Of a stretch of 63,427 nt of DNA, positions 31,679 to 42,565 are shown in pieces; the stretch's first letter is position 1, and each line of letters starts with the position of its first letter. The notes below the pieces were generated by a model, which searched no databases, had not been told where the DNA came from, and worked only from the letters and a program-made list of their open reading frames with translations. Position numbers and translations under genes: made by a program. This DNA is from Ochromonas danica (Eukaryota; Sar; Chrysophyceae; Chromulinales; Chromulinaceae), in contig VKHL01000159.1 of the NCBI GenBank assembly GCA_015146655.1, positions 1 through 63,427 on the forward strand, in the 5' to 3' direction.

Positions 31679-33455
31679 CTAGGCAGTACCGTAGGCTTCA
31701 TTAGATGCAGAGCGATTGGCATTCCCATTACGCTTTGGCAATAAAGAGGTCGTTTCGATAGAAGGAGGTGGACGCTTCACATACCCGCCTTGTGGGTTCT
31801 TTCTCCAAGACCAGTCATGATAGCTGAACAACAATGTGCAAGCAATGGTAATCGCCATTACCAGGTTAACCTGAGGCCAATATCCGTTTGTGCACGTCTC
31901 AGTTTGGGACAGTGGGTTAACCACACATTGTCGCACCGCAAATTCAGCTAAGGGATACTGAAGTATTCCCAACACTCCACCCAATACGAACATTATGCCA
32001 GCCAGAACACCGAAGTACTTGAAACCCAAGGTGTCAGCTAAATAGGCAAATGTAAAAGTGAAGAAGAATGTTCTAAACGCCGAGTATAGCATGAAAGAGA
32101 GAACAAGAGTAGCAGGATGACGCGTAATTGCCAATACCGACCACAGCAATCCGAAAACGATTAGTATGAATGAGGTCGCCGGAAAGCCCAAGTAATCCAT
32201 ACAAGCTCCAACCAATGGGATACCAACAAACCCAAGAGTAATTACGAGGGTAAAGATTCGAGCATATTGGTGCTGCTCTTCCGCATTGAGATGACTGCCA
32301 TCTCGAATTTGAGCATCGAAGGTACCAATGTAAAAATTCACCCAAAACGAATTAATCAGGAAGAAAACAGTCAACAAGATAAATTGCGTAGATTTTAGCT
32401 GATCGAAATAAAACAAACCACATCAGCTGATCACAGAGATGAAAGAGGAAAGAGCAGTTAAACAACTAACCTGTTCCAACAATGTCGCATCCTTCAAACT
32501 GACCGAACGAGGAACTTTACTACTCCCTGGTACTTCCATCCTCTTCCTATTGTTTTCCATCATTCGGAACTCGGAATGATGAATGAAAACAGAGGGTAAA
32601 CGAATGTGTCCTAAATGTGTCTAAACTCGTAATTTTCATTAGTCACTGTTGACAAGTAAGCTCATAGGAGATATTACTCACCAAAGTGTCTTCAGGATCT
32701 TCGATCTCATCCACTTCAACAACTTCTTCATAGCTGTAGGGTTGATCAGGCCAGAAACAGAACGAAAACACAGCATTGACAGCACAAATAATACAGTAGC
32801 CTAAGAAGAGCTGTTGATAGGTCCAATGTCCCACGGTCCATAGCTGATCAAATATCAAGAAAACTATAAAGGAAAGCTGGAAAGAGCCTGTGATGAAGGC
32901 AGTAGCAGTCGCTTTTCGAGCTGGAAACAAGTTGGACAGGTGGATAATAGAACTTTGTACACCTGGTCCACCAAAGGCGATCAAACACATCGCTGGAATG
33001 AATGCAGGAAGATGATCCATATTGGAGATAGAAAAGAGAAAGCATCCCGCAGCAACAATAGCAATAGAGACGAGGGAACAGATTCTCGGACCATAATTGT
33101 CCAAGACCACACCAAGAAAGAGTGGACCCAAACAATTGGCAAAGTTAGCAATTGTGAAAATCATCTAACCATAATCAATGTTAGCTAATCATCCAAAGAG
33201 CGAAAAGGGACTTACATGAGCATAGACAGGAGTGAGTGCAGGTCCACCATCTTTCTCTCCACTAATCAATAAGGTACTGCTAATAGAAGCCCAACCTAGA
33301 ATAGTCAATTACATAAGAAAACTGAACCTGTCTATCATCATTTCAATCCATGATCAAAAAAGACACTTACCATATAATATACCCCCTAAAGTCATATTTT
33401 GTAGACAAGCCAAGATAATATTGAACAGTTTATATCCTGTTGAAAAGTGCTTCAT
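31679..33455 (-). CDS. MFS transporter, SLC43-like
   Basis: Multi-pass major facilitator protein. Five exons on the minus strand, 33455-33371, 33295-33216, 33164-32682, 32569-32471 and 31679-32398 (read 32398 to 31679), give 488 residues with consistent phases. Exon 3 holds the N-terminal half, including the motif-A-like loop LGVVLDNYGPR between helices 2 and 3. A central acidic linker (EVDEIEDPEDTL) separates the halves; the C-terminal half is in exon 5. Overall helix pattern and the sequence around IPLVGACMDYLGFPAT resemble SLC43 (LAT3/LAT4) large neutral amino-acid facilitators and their fungal relatives. Substrate is inferred only from family. It converges with the ferredoxin gene 90 bp away. 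Confidence 0.85.
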
Positions 33456-33828
33456 TTCAATAGTTTGTAGACTAAACTATCTAGAAGTTATCTCTAAGGA
33501 ATAGAAAAGAAGTATGACGTGGAAAAGTTAGTTAAGAATATGAGGGGATTTGTTTTGTTTTTCTTGTAATCATCCCCACCATCACCATGCCCATCCCCTC
33601 TCTCTTCATCACCTCAATACTGCAAAGAGAGAAACGCGTTTTTAATCTGTGGAATTATTCCATGGAACTAATGGAATCCTTGGAATCCATGCTATTGGAT
33701 TTTGGTTTTTGGGTGGAGGTCCCAAGTAGCTGGAATTACCTCATTAATTTAGATCATCTATCATTCTGTTTGTCAGGGGGTTATTTAGTTAGGTAGTTAG
33801 TTAATTAGCTATTCAGTGTTGCAGTAGT
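33456..33828. promoter_or_regulatory. Divergent intergenic region, MFS transporter and GT61-like gene
   Basis: About 370 bp between divergent starts. Contains TTGGAATCC-like direct repeats around 33670-33700 and TTAGTTAG repeats just before the GT61 start. No gene seen. Confidence 0.45.
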
Positions 33829-35778
33829 ATGCTTTTTCTATCTTGTCGCTCTGTCCATATAGTTACAGTTCTTTTGGTTCTTCTTGTCTTGGTTGTCATC
33901 TACCCAACTTATCTGTTTTCAGAGAGTCAATCAAGAAATCTTGAGTTTCCTATAGAAAGAAGAGATAGAATTAGTTGGGCAATTAACAAAAGCTTTGCTG
34001 ATTTCCCTTCTTCTTATGTCACCAATAACAATGACATCAACAACAACAACAACTTGGTGATTTCTTCAGATCAGAGTTGGTTATTTCAGACACTTCCTCT
34101 CACTCCACCTACTACATCTGCCTCTACGTCTACCTCTGCTACTCCTCCTATGACTATGTCAGTTACTTCCATAAAGTCCCAAGAACATGTTGCACATTGT
34201 AGTGCTAGCAATCTTCGTTATCTCTACAATGTGCTTGTGGAGGGGAAGAAGATCATCCTCTTTAATCCTTATTCCCCTTTTCCTAACGCCTCCCTCACAC
34301 TTCCTCCTATTAAATCCTATTTATTCAGAGAAGAGGTATTCTTCAACATGCAAGTGGAAGTTCGTAATTCCACTTTTCGTCGTCATGAACATTGTCTCTC
34401 TTATTTCCCCGGCACACTACATGTGATGAAACGATCGACCACTCATAATGTATACCATTCTGGTAATAATAATAGTCTATCTTATCTAGTTTCGTTTTCG
34501 TTGCTTATTGTGTTCGTTGTATTTCTTATAGTCACAGACAACTTCCTTGCTTTGGTTACAACCATTTTACTAGATCGATATGTTGCACCTGACATGTTAC
34601 ATGCTCCTCGAAAACTCTTGGTGGATTATAATCCTCGACTCTTCAAACTATCTAAAGGCCCTCGTTCTAACCATAGTGATGATGAAATGGGATCAAAGCA
34701 TATGCAGTTAATTCGCGACCTAATGTCTGATGGAGTGGTGTCTCTACAAAAGGTTATATTTCCGACCTTTACCATTGCTTATTATATCCCGCGGGAAGTA
34801 ATCTTGTTGTTATTGTTTGTTAGTTATCTGGTACATGTTTTCGACGAATAGTTTGGGGCACAGGCCCCAGTACAAATTACGTCCTGGTTCTTCAAACGCT
34901 AAGAAGATTAGTCACTTCTTTTGCTCGTCATTTCGCGGAAGCTTTGATACGTTCTGTGGTTACAACTCCGAATCCTCCAGCGTGGCCAATGGTTGACCAG
35001 TTTCAAACAAGTCGACAACCAAGTGGACAATCTTTGGTCTCAAAAGATGGCAAACCATTGAAAGTAGTCTTCTTCACTCGAGGAAGTTCAGGCCGTGGCA
35101 GAACGATTGCTAATGAGCGCTCGTTAGTAGAGTATTTACAATCCCAAGGGGCAGGCGTCTTCTTTTGCTGTGACTACAGAGTCACTACATTGGAACAGCA
35201 GCTCTACTTGGCGTCACAAGCCGATGTGGTGAGCCTGGACAGTCTGATGCTGTTAATGTCGTTCCGAGTCTGACTTGATGCGTTGCTTGTAGATATTGGG
35301 ACTTCATGGAGCAGCTCTTGTTCACGGTGTCTTCATGCGGCCCAATACGATTTCTATTGAGTTGAAAACACTTTATGCGTATGAATCTATTCTGTTTTTC
35401 ATTCTTGCTGATGGTAGACGAGGATTCCATGGGCAAGTAGATATTCGTAAATATTTCCTTGCTCCAGATGGACACAAGCCCATCGATCAGGCTTTGATCG
35501 ATCGCTTCTCAGCAGTTTTGAACGTGTCTCTCAAGTTACAGCAAGAAAAGCAAGACTGTTCTTTGGCTGATGTTCTTCACCGGCCACACAATGCGGTGTT
35601 TGAAGGTGATTTTGTTGCGATGTTGAAATGTAATGATATATCTGTCTCTCATCCTTTGGGACCTATCTCAACAAAGAGCACTTCATTATGTGAGAAAATG
35701 CTTTTGGCTAAGATCATGACCAATCATCTGAAGCATAATGGAAACAAGAAACTTCATTGTCAAGCATGTCCTCGTTAA
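33829..35778 (+). CDS. GT61-like glycosyltransferase (DUF563)
   Basis: Type II Golgi membrane protein, 581 residues from four exons, 33829-34462, 34532-34752, 34824-35228 and 35293-35778. A signal anchor lies at about residues 10-31, followed by a Ser/Thr/Asn-rich stem. Family marks include NVYHSVTDNFLAL across the first splice, CFRRIVWGTG in exon 3, the segment VVFFTRGSSGRGR, and LGLHGAALVHGVFM in exon 4. GT61 enzymes include beta-1,2-xylosyltransferase and EOGT; the acceptor here is unknown. Intron 1 (69 nt) is in frame and stop-free, and its translation is hydrophobic, so read-through is possible in principle. Confidence 0.85.
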
Positions 35779-35875
35779 GATCAAGGTTTAGTGATGTGTA
35801 GTGTGTTGAAGTTAGTAGACTAATCTTAAGTTATCGAGTGTTTGGAGACAACAAGGTTGGATTATAAGTAGATCA

Positions 35876-38482
35876 TTAGTCATCATACTCACTGAGCAAG
35901 TCATCTAATTCCATCTGCTTCCCATAACTACAGTCTTCTTCTCCCTGATAATACATCATTGATTCATATCCACCCATCCCAGGTGATTGCTCTATTCCTC
36001 TACTATATTCGTATCCTGTTCGTTCAGGAGAGAGAAGTTGTGTGGCATATTGATCATATGCCTGATCCACCATGACTGCCAAATTTACTCCCACATCTGG
36101 ACGACGATTGTACTTTTCAATCAACTTTTGATGTGTGGACCTCGTGCTCGAAGGTCGATAACTTCCAGTAGCTTTAGCACTTTGCATAGCTTGAAGATAA
36201 AGTCTTTCTTTCAGATTCTTTCGAGCTTGTTCAATCTCTTGTTGTGTTTGTTGTTCACTCTGTTGTCTACTTTGTCTCAACGACTCCCTTCGATTAAAAA
36301 TAGCCTCAGTCTTTAGATTTGGTGCACGGGCTATTGTTGGAGAACGCAAACTGTTCATAAATTCATCTCGAGGACTGTTGGCTGCAACGCTGCGATCGGC
36401 AAATTGCTGCTGTTGTTGTTGCGATCGGGCATTGGGTCGGTCTGGACTTCTCAAGCTTTTCAACCAGAAAGATGTGCTCAAGTCAGCATCCATGTAATGC
36501 GAAGCAGCGCCTTGACCAGAATGTTGTAATCGACGATACAAGGGTTGCAGATTTTCGTCTGAGGCTTCTGTTGCAGGCCGAAAGCTCGCAGATTTTCTTT
36601 CAAAATACTTGTCACTAAAGAAGGACATCTTGCTCGGGGTAGTGGTAGAAGTCAAGGAACTGCTTGATGACCCACCAGCAATGCCAGTACCTCGCTGACT
36701 CTTGATTGATTGAGGTGTAGAGGGATAGTGGCGAAACTCAAGTTGCTTCTCAGCTTCTAGATTAGCCTGGCGTAGCTGGTAGCTCTTCTTCATCCGTTGG
36801 ATAGCAGCTGCAAAGCTAGCTGGTGTTGGTAAATCACTAATGGTGAGCTTTCTGGCTGCTTTGAGTTCTGCTTGATCTAGTGAGGCAGAAGATTGAACAT
36901 TATCAAAGTTTGTGCTGTACGAGTCAGCGCCATATTCTAATTCCTCAGCACGAGACATCATTTCAGAGAGCCGTAAGACAAACTCCACAGTTGTTTCACC
37001 CTTGTGCAAGATTCCAAAAGGAGGTACAATGTCTTCAGGTGCTGCAGCTATATAATAACCCTCTGGGAGATCTTCCAAGGATGTTGACGAAGACGATGAT
37101 GATGACACAGAGGTGGGCGGAGCTTTTGGAGTTTCCTGTGCAGGCCCAGCACTTTCCTTATCCTTTCTTGCTTTAGCATCACTGCTAGGGATGGTCAGAG
37201 GAGGAGGAGAAGAACCAGGAGGTGCTTGGTAAGGCACTGGGGGCCACTCAAGGGGTAAAGGTGGTGCAGCAGGCAACCGAGCTGGCTTGTCCACGGCAAT
37301 TTTCCCAATAGGTTTTGCAGCAGGCTTTCCTCCACCAGGTAAACCCATCGGAGGCTTAAAAGGTAGCGCCAAGGGTGGCTTTGATGGGGGAGGAGGAGGA
37401 GTTGTTTCAGGTTTAGGTGGGGATTTCACTTTGGCAAGCATTGCAGCAAGATCAGGTTTTAATGTCAACTTGCGAACAGTTTTCCCCGGTGACTCCGCTG
37501 CTGCTTCTGAAGATGTACTAGTTTTACGAGAAGGAGGAGGAGGTGGAGGTGGTGGCTTGGTAGACTTGCTCGATTCTCCAGGTGCTATTTCCTCTTCTTC
37601 TTCCTCTTCTTCGCCATCTTTTTCATCTTCTTTGATATCACCTCGAAGAACAGCAAATTTATAAGCTAACTCATCCATAATATCTTTGAAATCTCCTGGT
37701 TTCTTCTTCGTCTTGCCTGATTGAATCTTCTTAATGGGAGCTTTCTTCTCAGGTTCTTTCTTTACAGGTGGAGGTGCACCTTTGTTTTTCATTGCTGCTC
37801 GCTTGGCTTGCATTTCTGCCAAGACAGCTTGCCATCCTTGCGGTGACTCACCATCTCCTGCATCCTTCTTAGCAAGCTTTTGAATAACCAGCTTTTTGGG
37901 GGCATTCTCTGTAGTTGCTTTGGCAATGGGCTTTGTCAACCAAGGAGGAAGTGGAGGAGCTTCCAAACGCTGCGTTTTGGGTGGATCGAGAGGTGGTGCT
38001 GGTTTATCCTCTTTTGCAGATTCTGTGGAGTCCTTTTGACTTTGATTGAGATCAATGGTAATTTTCCCATATTTTCCTATGGCGAAATGAGGTGGACAGA
38101 AGGGATCAAAGGCGTATAATCCTATGCCTGCCCCAGCGGGGGGTCCTTTACAGAATCCTTCCTTCTTAGTGAACATCCCTCCAATCGGCATCTGATGCAT
38201 GAAAGAAGAATGTCTATTAGCTATTGACTTCCTTGTTGCTTTTGACTTGGGAGACATGGAGCGGGTACTAGGAGAATCACCAGCACCTCCACTAGAGATA
38301 CCAAACGACATTGAAGGGGGAGGGGGCGGCGGAGCATTTCGTATTCGTTGTTGAGTTAGTTGACGAAGAGTACGTTCACTCACAAATGGACTTGACGGAT
38401 TGATTTTGGGCTTAAAGGTACATTCATCTTCCACCACGCGATCTTCATAACTGCGTAGATCAAAAGAATGATAGATATTCAT
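35876..38482 (-). CDS. Proline-rich disordered protein with ECTFKPKIN motif
   Basis: A single-exon frame of 868 residues. The N-terminus has DECTFKPKINPSSP, a motif found in many large cytoskeleton- or flagellum-associated protist proteins. Most of the rest is predicted disorder: several poly-Pro tracts of 5-8 residues, which could bind SH3, WW or profilin partners, Lys/Glu-rich stretches, a poly-Glu run and poly-Ser runs. Short helices recur (WQAVLAEMQAKRAAM, DLAAMLAKVK). The C-terminal third has Arg/Gln coiled-coil segments and an acidic tail. No enzyme domain seen. A role in actin or axonemal organisation is only a guess. Confidence 0.8.
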   Translation of the reverse strand: MNIYHSFDLRSYEDRVVEDECTFKPKINPSSPFVSERTLRQLTQQRIRNAPPPPPPSMSFGISSGGAGDSPSTRSMSPKSKATRKSIANRHSSFMHQMPIGGMFTKKEGFCKGPPAGAGIGLYAFDPFCPPHFAIGKYGKITIDLNQSQKDSTESAKEDKPAPPLDPPKTQRLEAPPLPPWLTKPIAKATTENAPKKLVIQKLAKKDAGDGESPQGWQAVLAEMQAKRAAMKNKGAPPPVKKEPEKKAPIKKIQSGKTKKKPGDFKDIMDELAYKFAVLRGDIKEDEKDGEEEEEEEEIAPGESSKSTKPPPPPPPPSRKTSTSSEAAAESPGKTVRKLTLKPDLAAMLAKVKSPPKPETTPPPPPSKPPLALPFKPPMGLPGGGKPAAKPIGKIAVDKPARLPAAPPLPLEWPPVPYQAPPGSSPPPLTIPSSDAKARKDKESAGPAQETPKAPPTSVSSSSSSSTSLEDLPEGYYIAAAPEDIVPPFGILHKGETTVEFVLRLSEMMSRAEELEYGADSYSTNFDNVQSSASLDQAELKAARKLTISDLPTPASFAAAIQRMKKSYQLRQANLEAEKQLEFRHYPSTPQSIKSQRGTGIAGGSSSSSLTSTTTPSKMSFFSDKYFERKSASFRPATEASDENLQPLYRRLQHSGQGAASHYMDADLSTSFWLKSLRSPDRPNARSQQQQQQFADRSVAANSPRDEFMNSLRSPTIARAPNLKTEAIFNRRESLRQSRQQSEQQTQQEIEQARKNLKERLYLQAMQSAKATGSYRPSSTRSTHQKLIEKYNRRPDVGVNLAVMVDQAYDQYATQLLSPERTGYEYSRGIEQSPGMGGYESMMYYQGEEDCSYGKQMELDDLLSEYDD

Positions 38483-38942
38483 CTCGATCTCCTTTCAGTT
38501 CATTCAATGAAATGATTCAATTCGCTCTTGATGATCAATTAATATGAGAAAGAGAGCTAGAGCTAGAGCTAGTAATCACTATATACTATTGGATATCAAC
38601 AAAAGACTGTTTAGCCCCTAATATTTCGTTTGTTTTGATGCAACGGTTGCAACGCCTTCCACGCAAACCAACAACAAGTAGCAAAGCCTGCTGGTTGCAC
38701 GCGCAACACAAGATCCCATCAACCAACTCATCATAGAGTAACACCATCATCCTGCTGATCACCATTGTCAAGATTAGCTACACTAGGAGCTTTCTCTGTG
38801 AGATTGGAAACTCTGCTATCATCATCTTCTTTCGAAAAAATTACTTGATTGAAGTAATTGAGCTAGTAAGACAAATTTATTCACTTTGGTAAGGAAAATA
38901 ACTCTTGGAGATCGTTATTTCTTCTCAACACAAAGAACTATT
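38483..38942. promoter_or_regulatory. Divergent intergenic region, proline-rich gene and RING gene
   Basis: About 460 bp between divergent starts. AGAGCT repeats lie near 38552-38570. A possible 5' UTR intron for the RING gene (GTAAGG at about 38890, AG at about 38935) lies at the right end. Confidence 0.45.
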
Positions 38943-39677
38943 ATGGAGGATGCAAAAGTGAAGCTGGATTGGAAGGATGTGCGTCCTTATTTAGTTTGCC
39001 GTTTATGTGATGGATTATTTCGTGATGCGCATACTATCACAGAATGTTTACACACATTTTGTAAGATTTGTATAACAGAACATTTCCAAATGAAGAATGT
39101 ACGAGGATCTATTGACTGTCCTAATTGTAAGACGCCTTTAGGCCATATTCAAAATTATATGTCAAAGATTGTTTTTGATCGTAATATCCAATCAACAGTG
39201 GATAAATTGTTCCCCGAGTTTGGCAAACAAGAAGAGAAAGAATTATCATATCTCCATCAAGCTAGAAAGAGACATTCAGAGGAGAGTGTGCAGATAGTGG
39301 AAAATGATGCAAATGCTGCCAAAAAGGCTCGTTTATCATCTCAACAGCCTCCTATTGTCGATAGAAATGCTAGTTTTAAAGTCACTTTGGTACCTGATAA
39401 AAACTGCTCGCCTAATCAATTGCTTCCTGCGCTTGAGAAGCCATCATTTCATGGCTCATTGGAGCTAAAAGTTAGTAAGATTATGACCTTTATACATAAG
39501 CGTGTGATGGAGAAAGTGGATGGTCAGTTAGCAAAGGATGATATAGTAGTATATTATGAAACACATGAGTTGGATCCAAAAGAGGACCTTAGCTCTATAG
39601 GCCCATACTTATCAGACAAAGCTATCCCTTCTTCTTTGGAGCTTAGATATCGAAAGAAAGTGTTAGCATCGTCATAG
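38943..39677 (+). CDS. PCGF-like RING finger protein with RAWUL domain
   Basis: A 244-residue protein from a single exon starting at the ATG at 38943. Residues 15-60 form a C3HC4 RING (CRLC, ECLHTFCKIC, then CPNC). The C-terminal half, from about residue 140, resembles the ubiquitin-like RAWUL domain (FKVTLVPDKN..., LELKVSKIMTFIHKRV, YYETHELDPKEDL). This RING plus RAWUL architecture is that of Polycomb group RING proteins (PCGF/BMI1), which work with RING1 in PRC1 to ubiquitinate histone H2A; plant DRIP ubiquitin ligases share it. Nuclear role is inferred from the family. Confidence 0.85.
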   Translation: MEDAKVKLDWKDVRPYLVCRLCDGLFRDAHTITECLHTFCKICITEHFQMKNVRGSIDCPNCKTPLGHIQNYMSKIVFDRNIQSTVDKLFPEFGKQEEKELSYLHQARKRHSEESVQIVENDANAAKKARLSSQQPPIVDRNASFKVTLVPDKNCSPNQLLPALEKPSFHGSLELKVSKIMTFIHKRVMEKVDGQLAKDDIVVYYETHELDPKEDLSSIGPYLSDKAIPSSLELRYRKKVLASS

Positions 39678-39995
39678 TGTTTCTGAATGCATTTATGTTA
39701 ATTACGGTTCCTGTCTGTCCCTCATTCAATCCATTCTTTCTTTCTTTTGAATGCTAAAAGTGATGGATACATCTTTCCAAATACACTTCCTTTGTCTTTT
39801 AGTACAGGTTGTTGTTTTAGCTATTAGTCTTTCTGCCAACACTACAAATCCCCACCGCACTGGCTGACTGCTGACTTTGTGTTGGGCAAGGGAGAGCCAA
39901 ACGGCCAGGCGGCAGAGCCAGCCAGCATCGCAACAGCGAACAGACAGCAGACTTGACCGGGAAGGGGAAGTAGAAAAGCAAAGGAAACATTGGGA
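39678..39995. other. Intergenic region between two plus-strand genes
   Basis: About 320 bp holding the 3' end of the RING gene and the promoter of the CNOT10-like gene; GC-richer than most gaps. Minus-strand frames here overlap the next gene and are judged shadows. Confidence 0.4.
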
Positions 39996-42230
39996 ATGCG
40001 AGCTGGACGCAAGGCTGGGGAGTCCGTTGGCAAGAAGGAGCAGATTTTGAGAGCTTGCACTCTCTTTCATAGTGAACGATGGATAGATGTTCTTGGTCAG
40101 TTAGAGTTTTGGGAGAATCAGGTAAGATGGCTCACATACCTCAGTTCGATCATCACTGTTCCGGTGAGTACTGAACTGCTTCCTCTCCTTGTTAGCAGAA
40201 TGGTAGTTCCCCAGTGGCCACTAAGAGTGCACAAGCTTTAATGAAAGCTAACAAAGTGCTCTGCCAAACTTTCTCCTCTGGAAAGCATCGCTCGGAATAT
40301 ATTCACGCACTTTCCTCATTAACTCCGTTCACTTTGCCCAATACACCTTCTATCCCTTCAATAGCGAAAGTAGGAGTATGGGTGAATATTTCAGAATTAC
40401 TTTTCCATCTGGGTCATATTTCGTCAAGTTTTGATGTTTTATGCCATGTTTATCGAGATTTAGAGAAATCAGTACAAGTTCATCCTGTCCTGGTTGGATA
40501 TGTTTGTTGTCGTCTTGTGATGCTTTATATTTCAATACCTAGATCATTTTTGTTTCCTGAGAGCTTACAGATGCTGGAGGATATTAATTGTTCATTCTCC
40601 AAGGTGATAGTTGAGTTGCAAACTATCAAGACTTCTTTCTCTCAGATGTATGTCGTCGTAATCACTCTATACCAGTATCTATCGCAGTGGTGCATTGCTA
40701 TTTGGAAGAAAAATGTCACACAGGCTAACCAGCTGCTGGCTCATTATCATTCAATGTATCAACGAAGTCTGGCATCTCTGTCAGGGAGTGTTGTTTCCCA
40801 CACTATCTCTTCGGAGGAGGATCTGTCGCTTGCCTCGCTACTGGGTAAATGCTCTCTGAAGGAGTTGAATGGATCATCGGAGGTTTTATGTGATGTTCGA
40901 GTTGATTGCGGCCATTTTCTCTTTTTGTACAAGCTCTGTGCATGCGTACGTCATTGCACTTATTTCATTAGCATCGCACTTTTTACTCAGTAGAATGACT
41001 TTTTGTTTGCTTTTGCTCTTTAGTCTCCTTGGAATCTTGGTCAACGAACTTTGGAGGAGGACTTAGAACTTGTTGAGAAGTTTGGACAAGATAGTACCTT
41101 AGAGCTCTACGCGATGCGCTATTGTGCCGTCATTCTGACGATGCAAAAGCGCTACCATCGAGCTTTCCTCTACCAAGAACGACTTCTACGACGTATTGTA
41201 AACGAGTCTAGTTTATGGCTTTCATGGAGATTGCCTGGTTTGCTCTACAACATAGCAGTGTCCACCTTACATGTGGAGCAGCCTGAGACTGCGTACATCT
41301 TCTTCTTGGCTGTGTTGCGCACTAGTTCTTTGTCGCGACATAATATCCTGTTGCTTTTAAGACTTTCAGAATGCTGTGTATTGAAGTATCGGCAGCTACA
41401 GAAGGAGGAAGCGGGCAGGACTTCATTCAATGGAGCTCGCCTCTATCGGCATTCCAACGGCAGCACTCTTTACATGAGGTGATCTAAATGAATTGTTTTG
41501 ATTCGAAACTTTATTTCACGTTTAAAATGATGTGTCAGGAATGATTTCTCCACAATCTTGGTGGAAAGGCTTGGCCTTAAAGCCCGTGCTGCACTACAAG
41601 ACTTGGCTGTTAGAACCGGCTCTGAAGTGGTTCTTCAAGATGTTGGAGCAGTGTTGCCAAACCTATGGCTTGATTTCAGCTTAAGCACGGCTTCGTTGGC
41701 GCTTTCGATAGCGTTGGCTTCTTCAAATTTATCAGGTGGGGCTCAGAGCATGTTCGTGCTCTTCTTTGTCATTTCTCATGAGTTATCTCCTTTAGATACA
41801 ATAACACCTTCGTGGGAGAAGATAAACCTTGCATTGATTGGAAATGCTATCTATGTTTCACTTGAGCTTCAAGATCCTCGCAAAGCACTTGGCTATGCTC
41901 GCAGCTTGTTACGAACACATCCCACACTACCGTAAGTCTTGTCACTTTCTTCGCATTTTAGATAACATCTAGTAATGTTAGTGGTTCCACAGCGTTTCTG
42001 TCAGAGATTTAGTGTTGAGAACATTGTATGAAAATCAAATGTTTGATGAAGTCAATGCCTTGAGTGGAGGAGGAAATGATTCGCTGAGTTACAACGATCG
42101 GATCTCTTTGTCTCTTTGCAATGGCGAATGGAACAGAGAAGAAATTGAGACAGCGATTCGAAAGAACGCTTCTCTGCCCATTTCAACGGCATGGCTGGTG
42201 CAAATGGCTTCTAAGTCTAGTTGGCCTTGA
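39996..42230 (+). CDS. CNOT10-like TPR protein
   Basis: Five exons, 39996-40121, 40199-40945, 41024-41478, 41539-41931 and 41993-42230, give 652 residues with matched phases. The product is all-helical with repeated 34-residue-like units. The best match I can see is CCR4-NOT complex subunit 10: the stretch PGLLYNIAVSTLHVEQPETA, followed by LLLRLSECCVLKY, resembles the conserved 'YN.G...L....P..A......' and 'LWLRLAECC' blocks of CNOT10. In CCR4-NOT, that subunit pairs with CNOT11. Overall length is slightly below family size, and the C-terminus could have another exon that I could not find. Confidence 0.6.
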
Positions 42231-42565
42231 AATAAATCATTGTTGTTCAATCGTTCTGCTGGCAATCTGGTTCTTCCCAACAGGGGCCACACAGATGGTT
42301 GCGCTTGGTGTTATTTTTAGCGCATAAGATCTCTCCCAGAAACCCATCGCTGCTGATCGTGGAGGTTTTTCATTTGGTGGGAATCTGGACTTTGAGAAGG
42401 ACATGGCAATATCACCCTATCGTCAACTTAGTTGACATCTGGATGCCTCGACATCATTTTCATGTGCATTCTTCTGGAACTTGCTGAAAAGATTGGCTAA
42501 ATGATATTGAGAAAGTGGATAGACCTGTTGCGTGCAGTGCTCCACGCGTTTGTTGCTTTTCGCAT
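42231..42565. other. Convergent intergenic region, CNOT10-like and UreD genes
   Basis: About 335 bp between two 3' ends. Several short frames but none with recognisable content; a missed last exon of the CNOT10-like gene could lie here. Confidence 0.4.

Noticed and set aside
34798-34823. A 26-nt intron in the GT61-like gene
   Set aside because: An upstream donor after CAAAAG at 34752 gives a 71-nt intron with the same acceptor and phase, in line with the other introns.
37287-37664. Gly/Ser-rich plus-strand protein
   Set aside because: It is the antisense shadow of the proline-rich gene.
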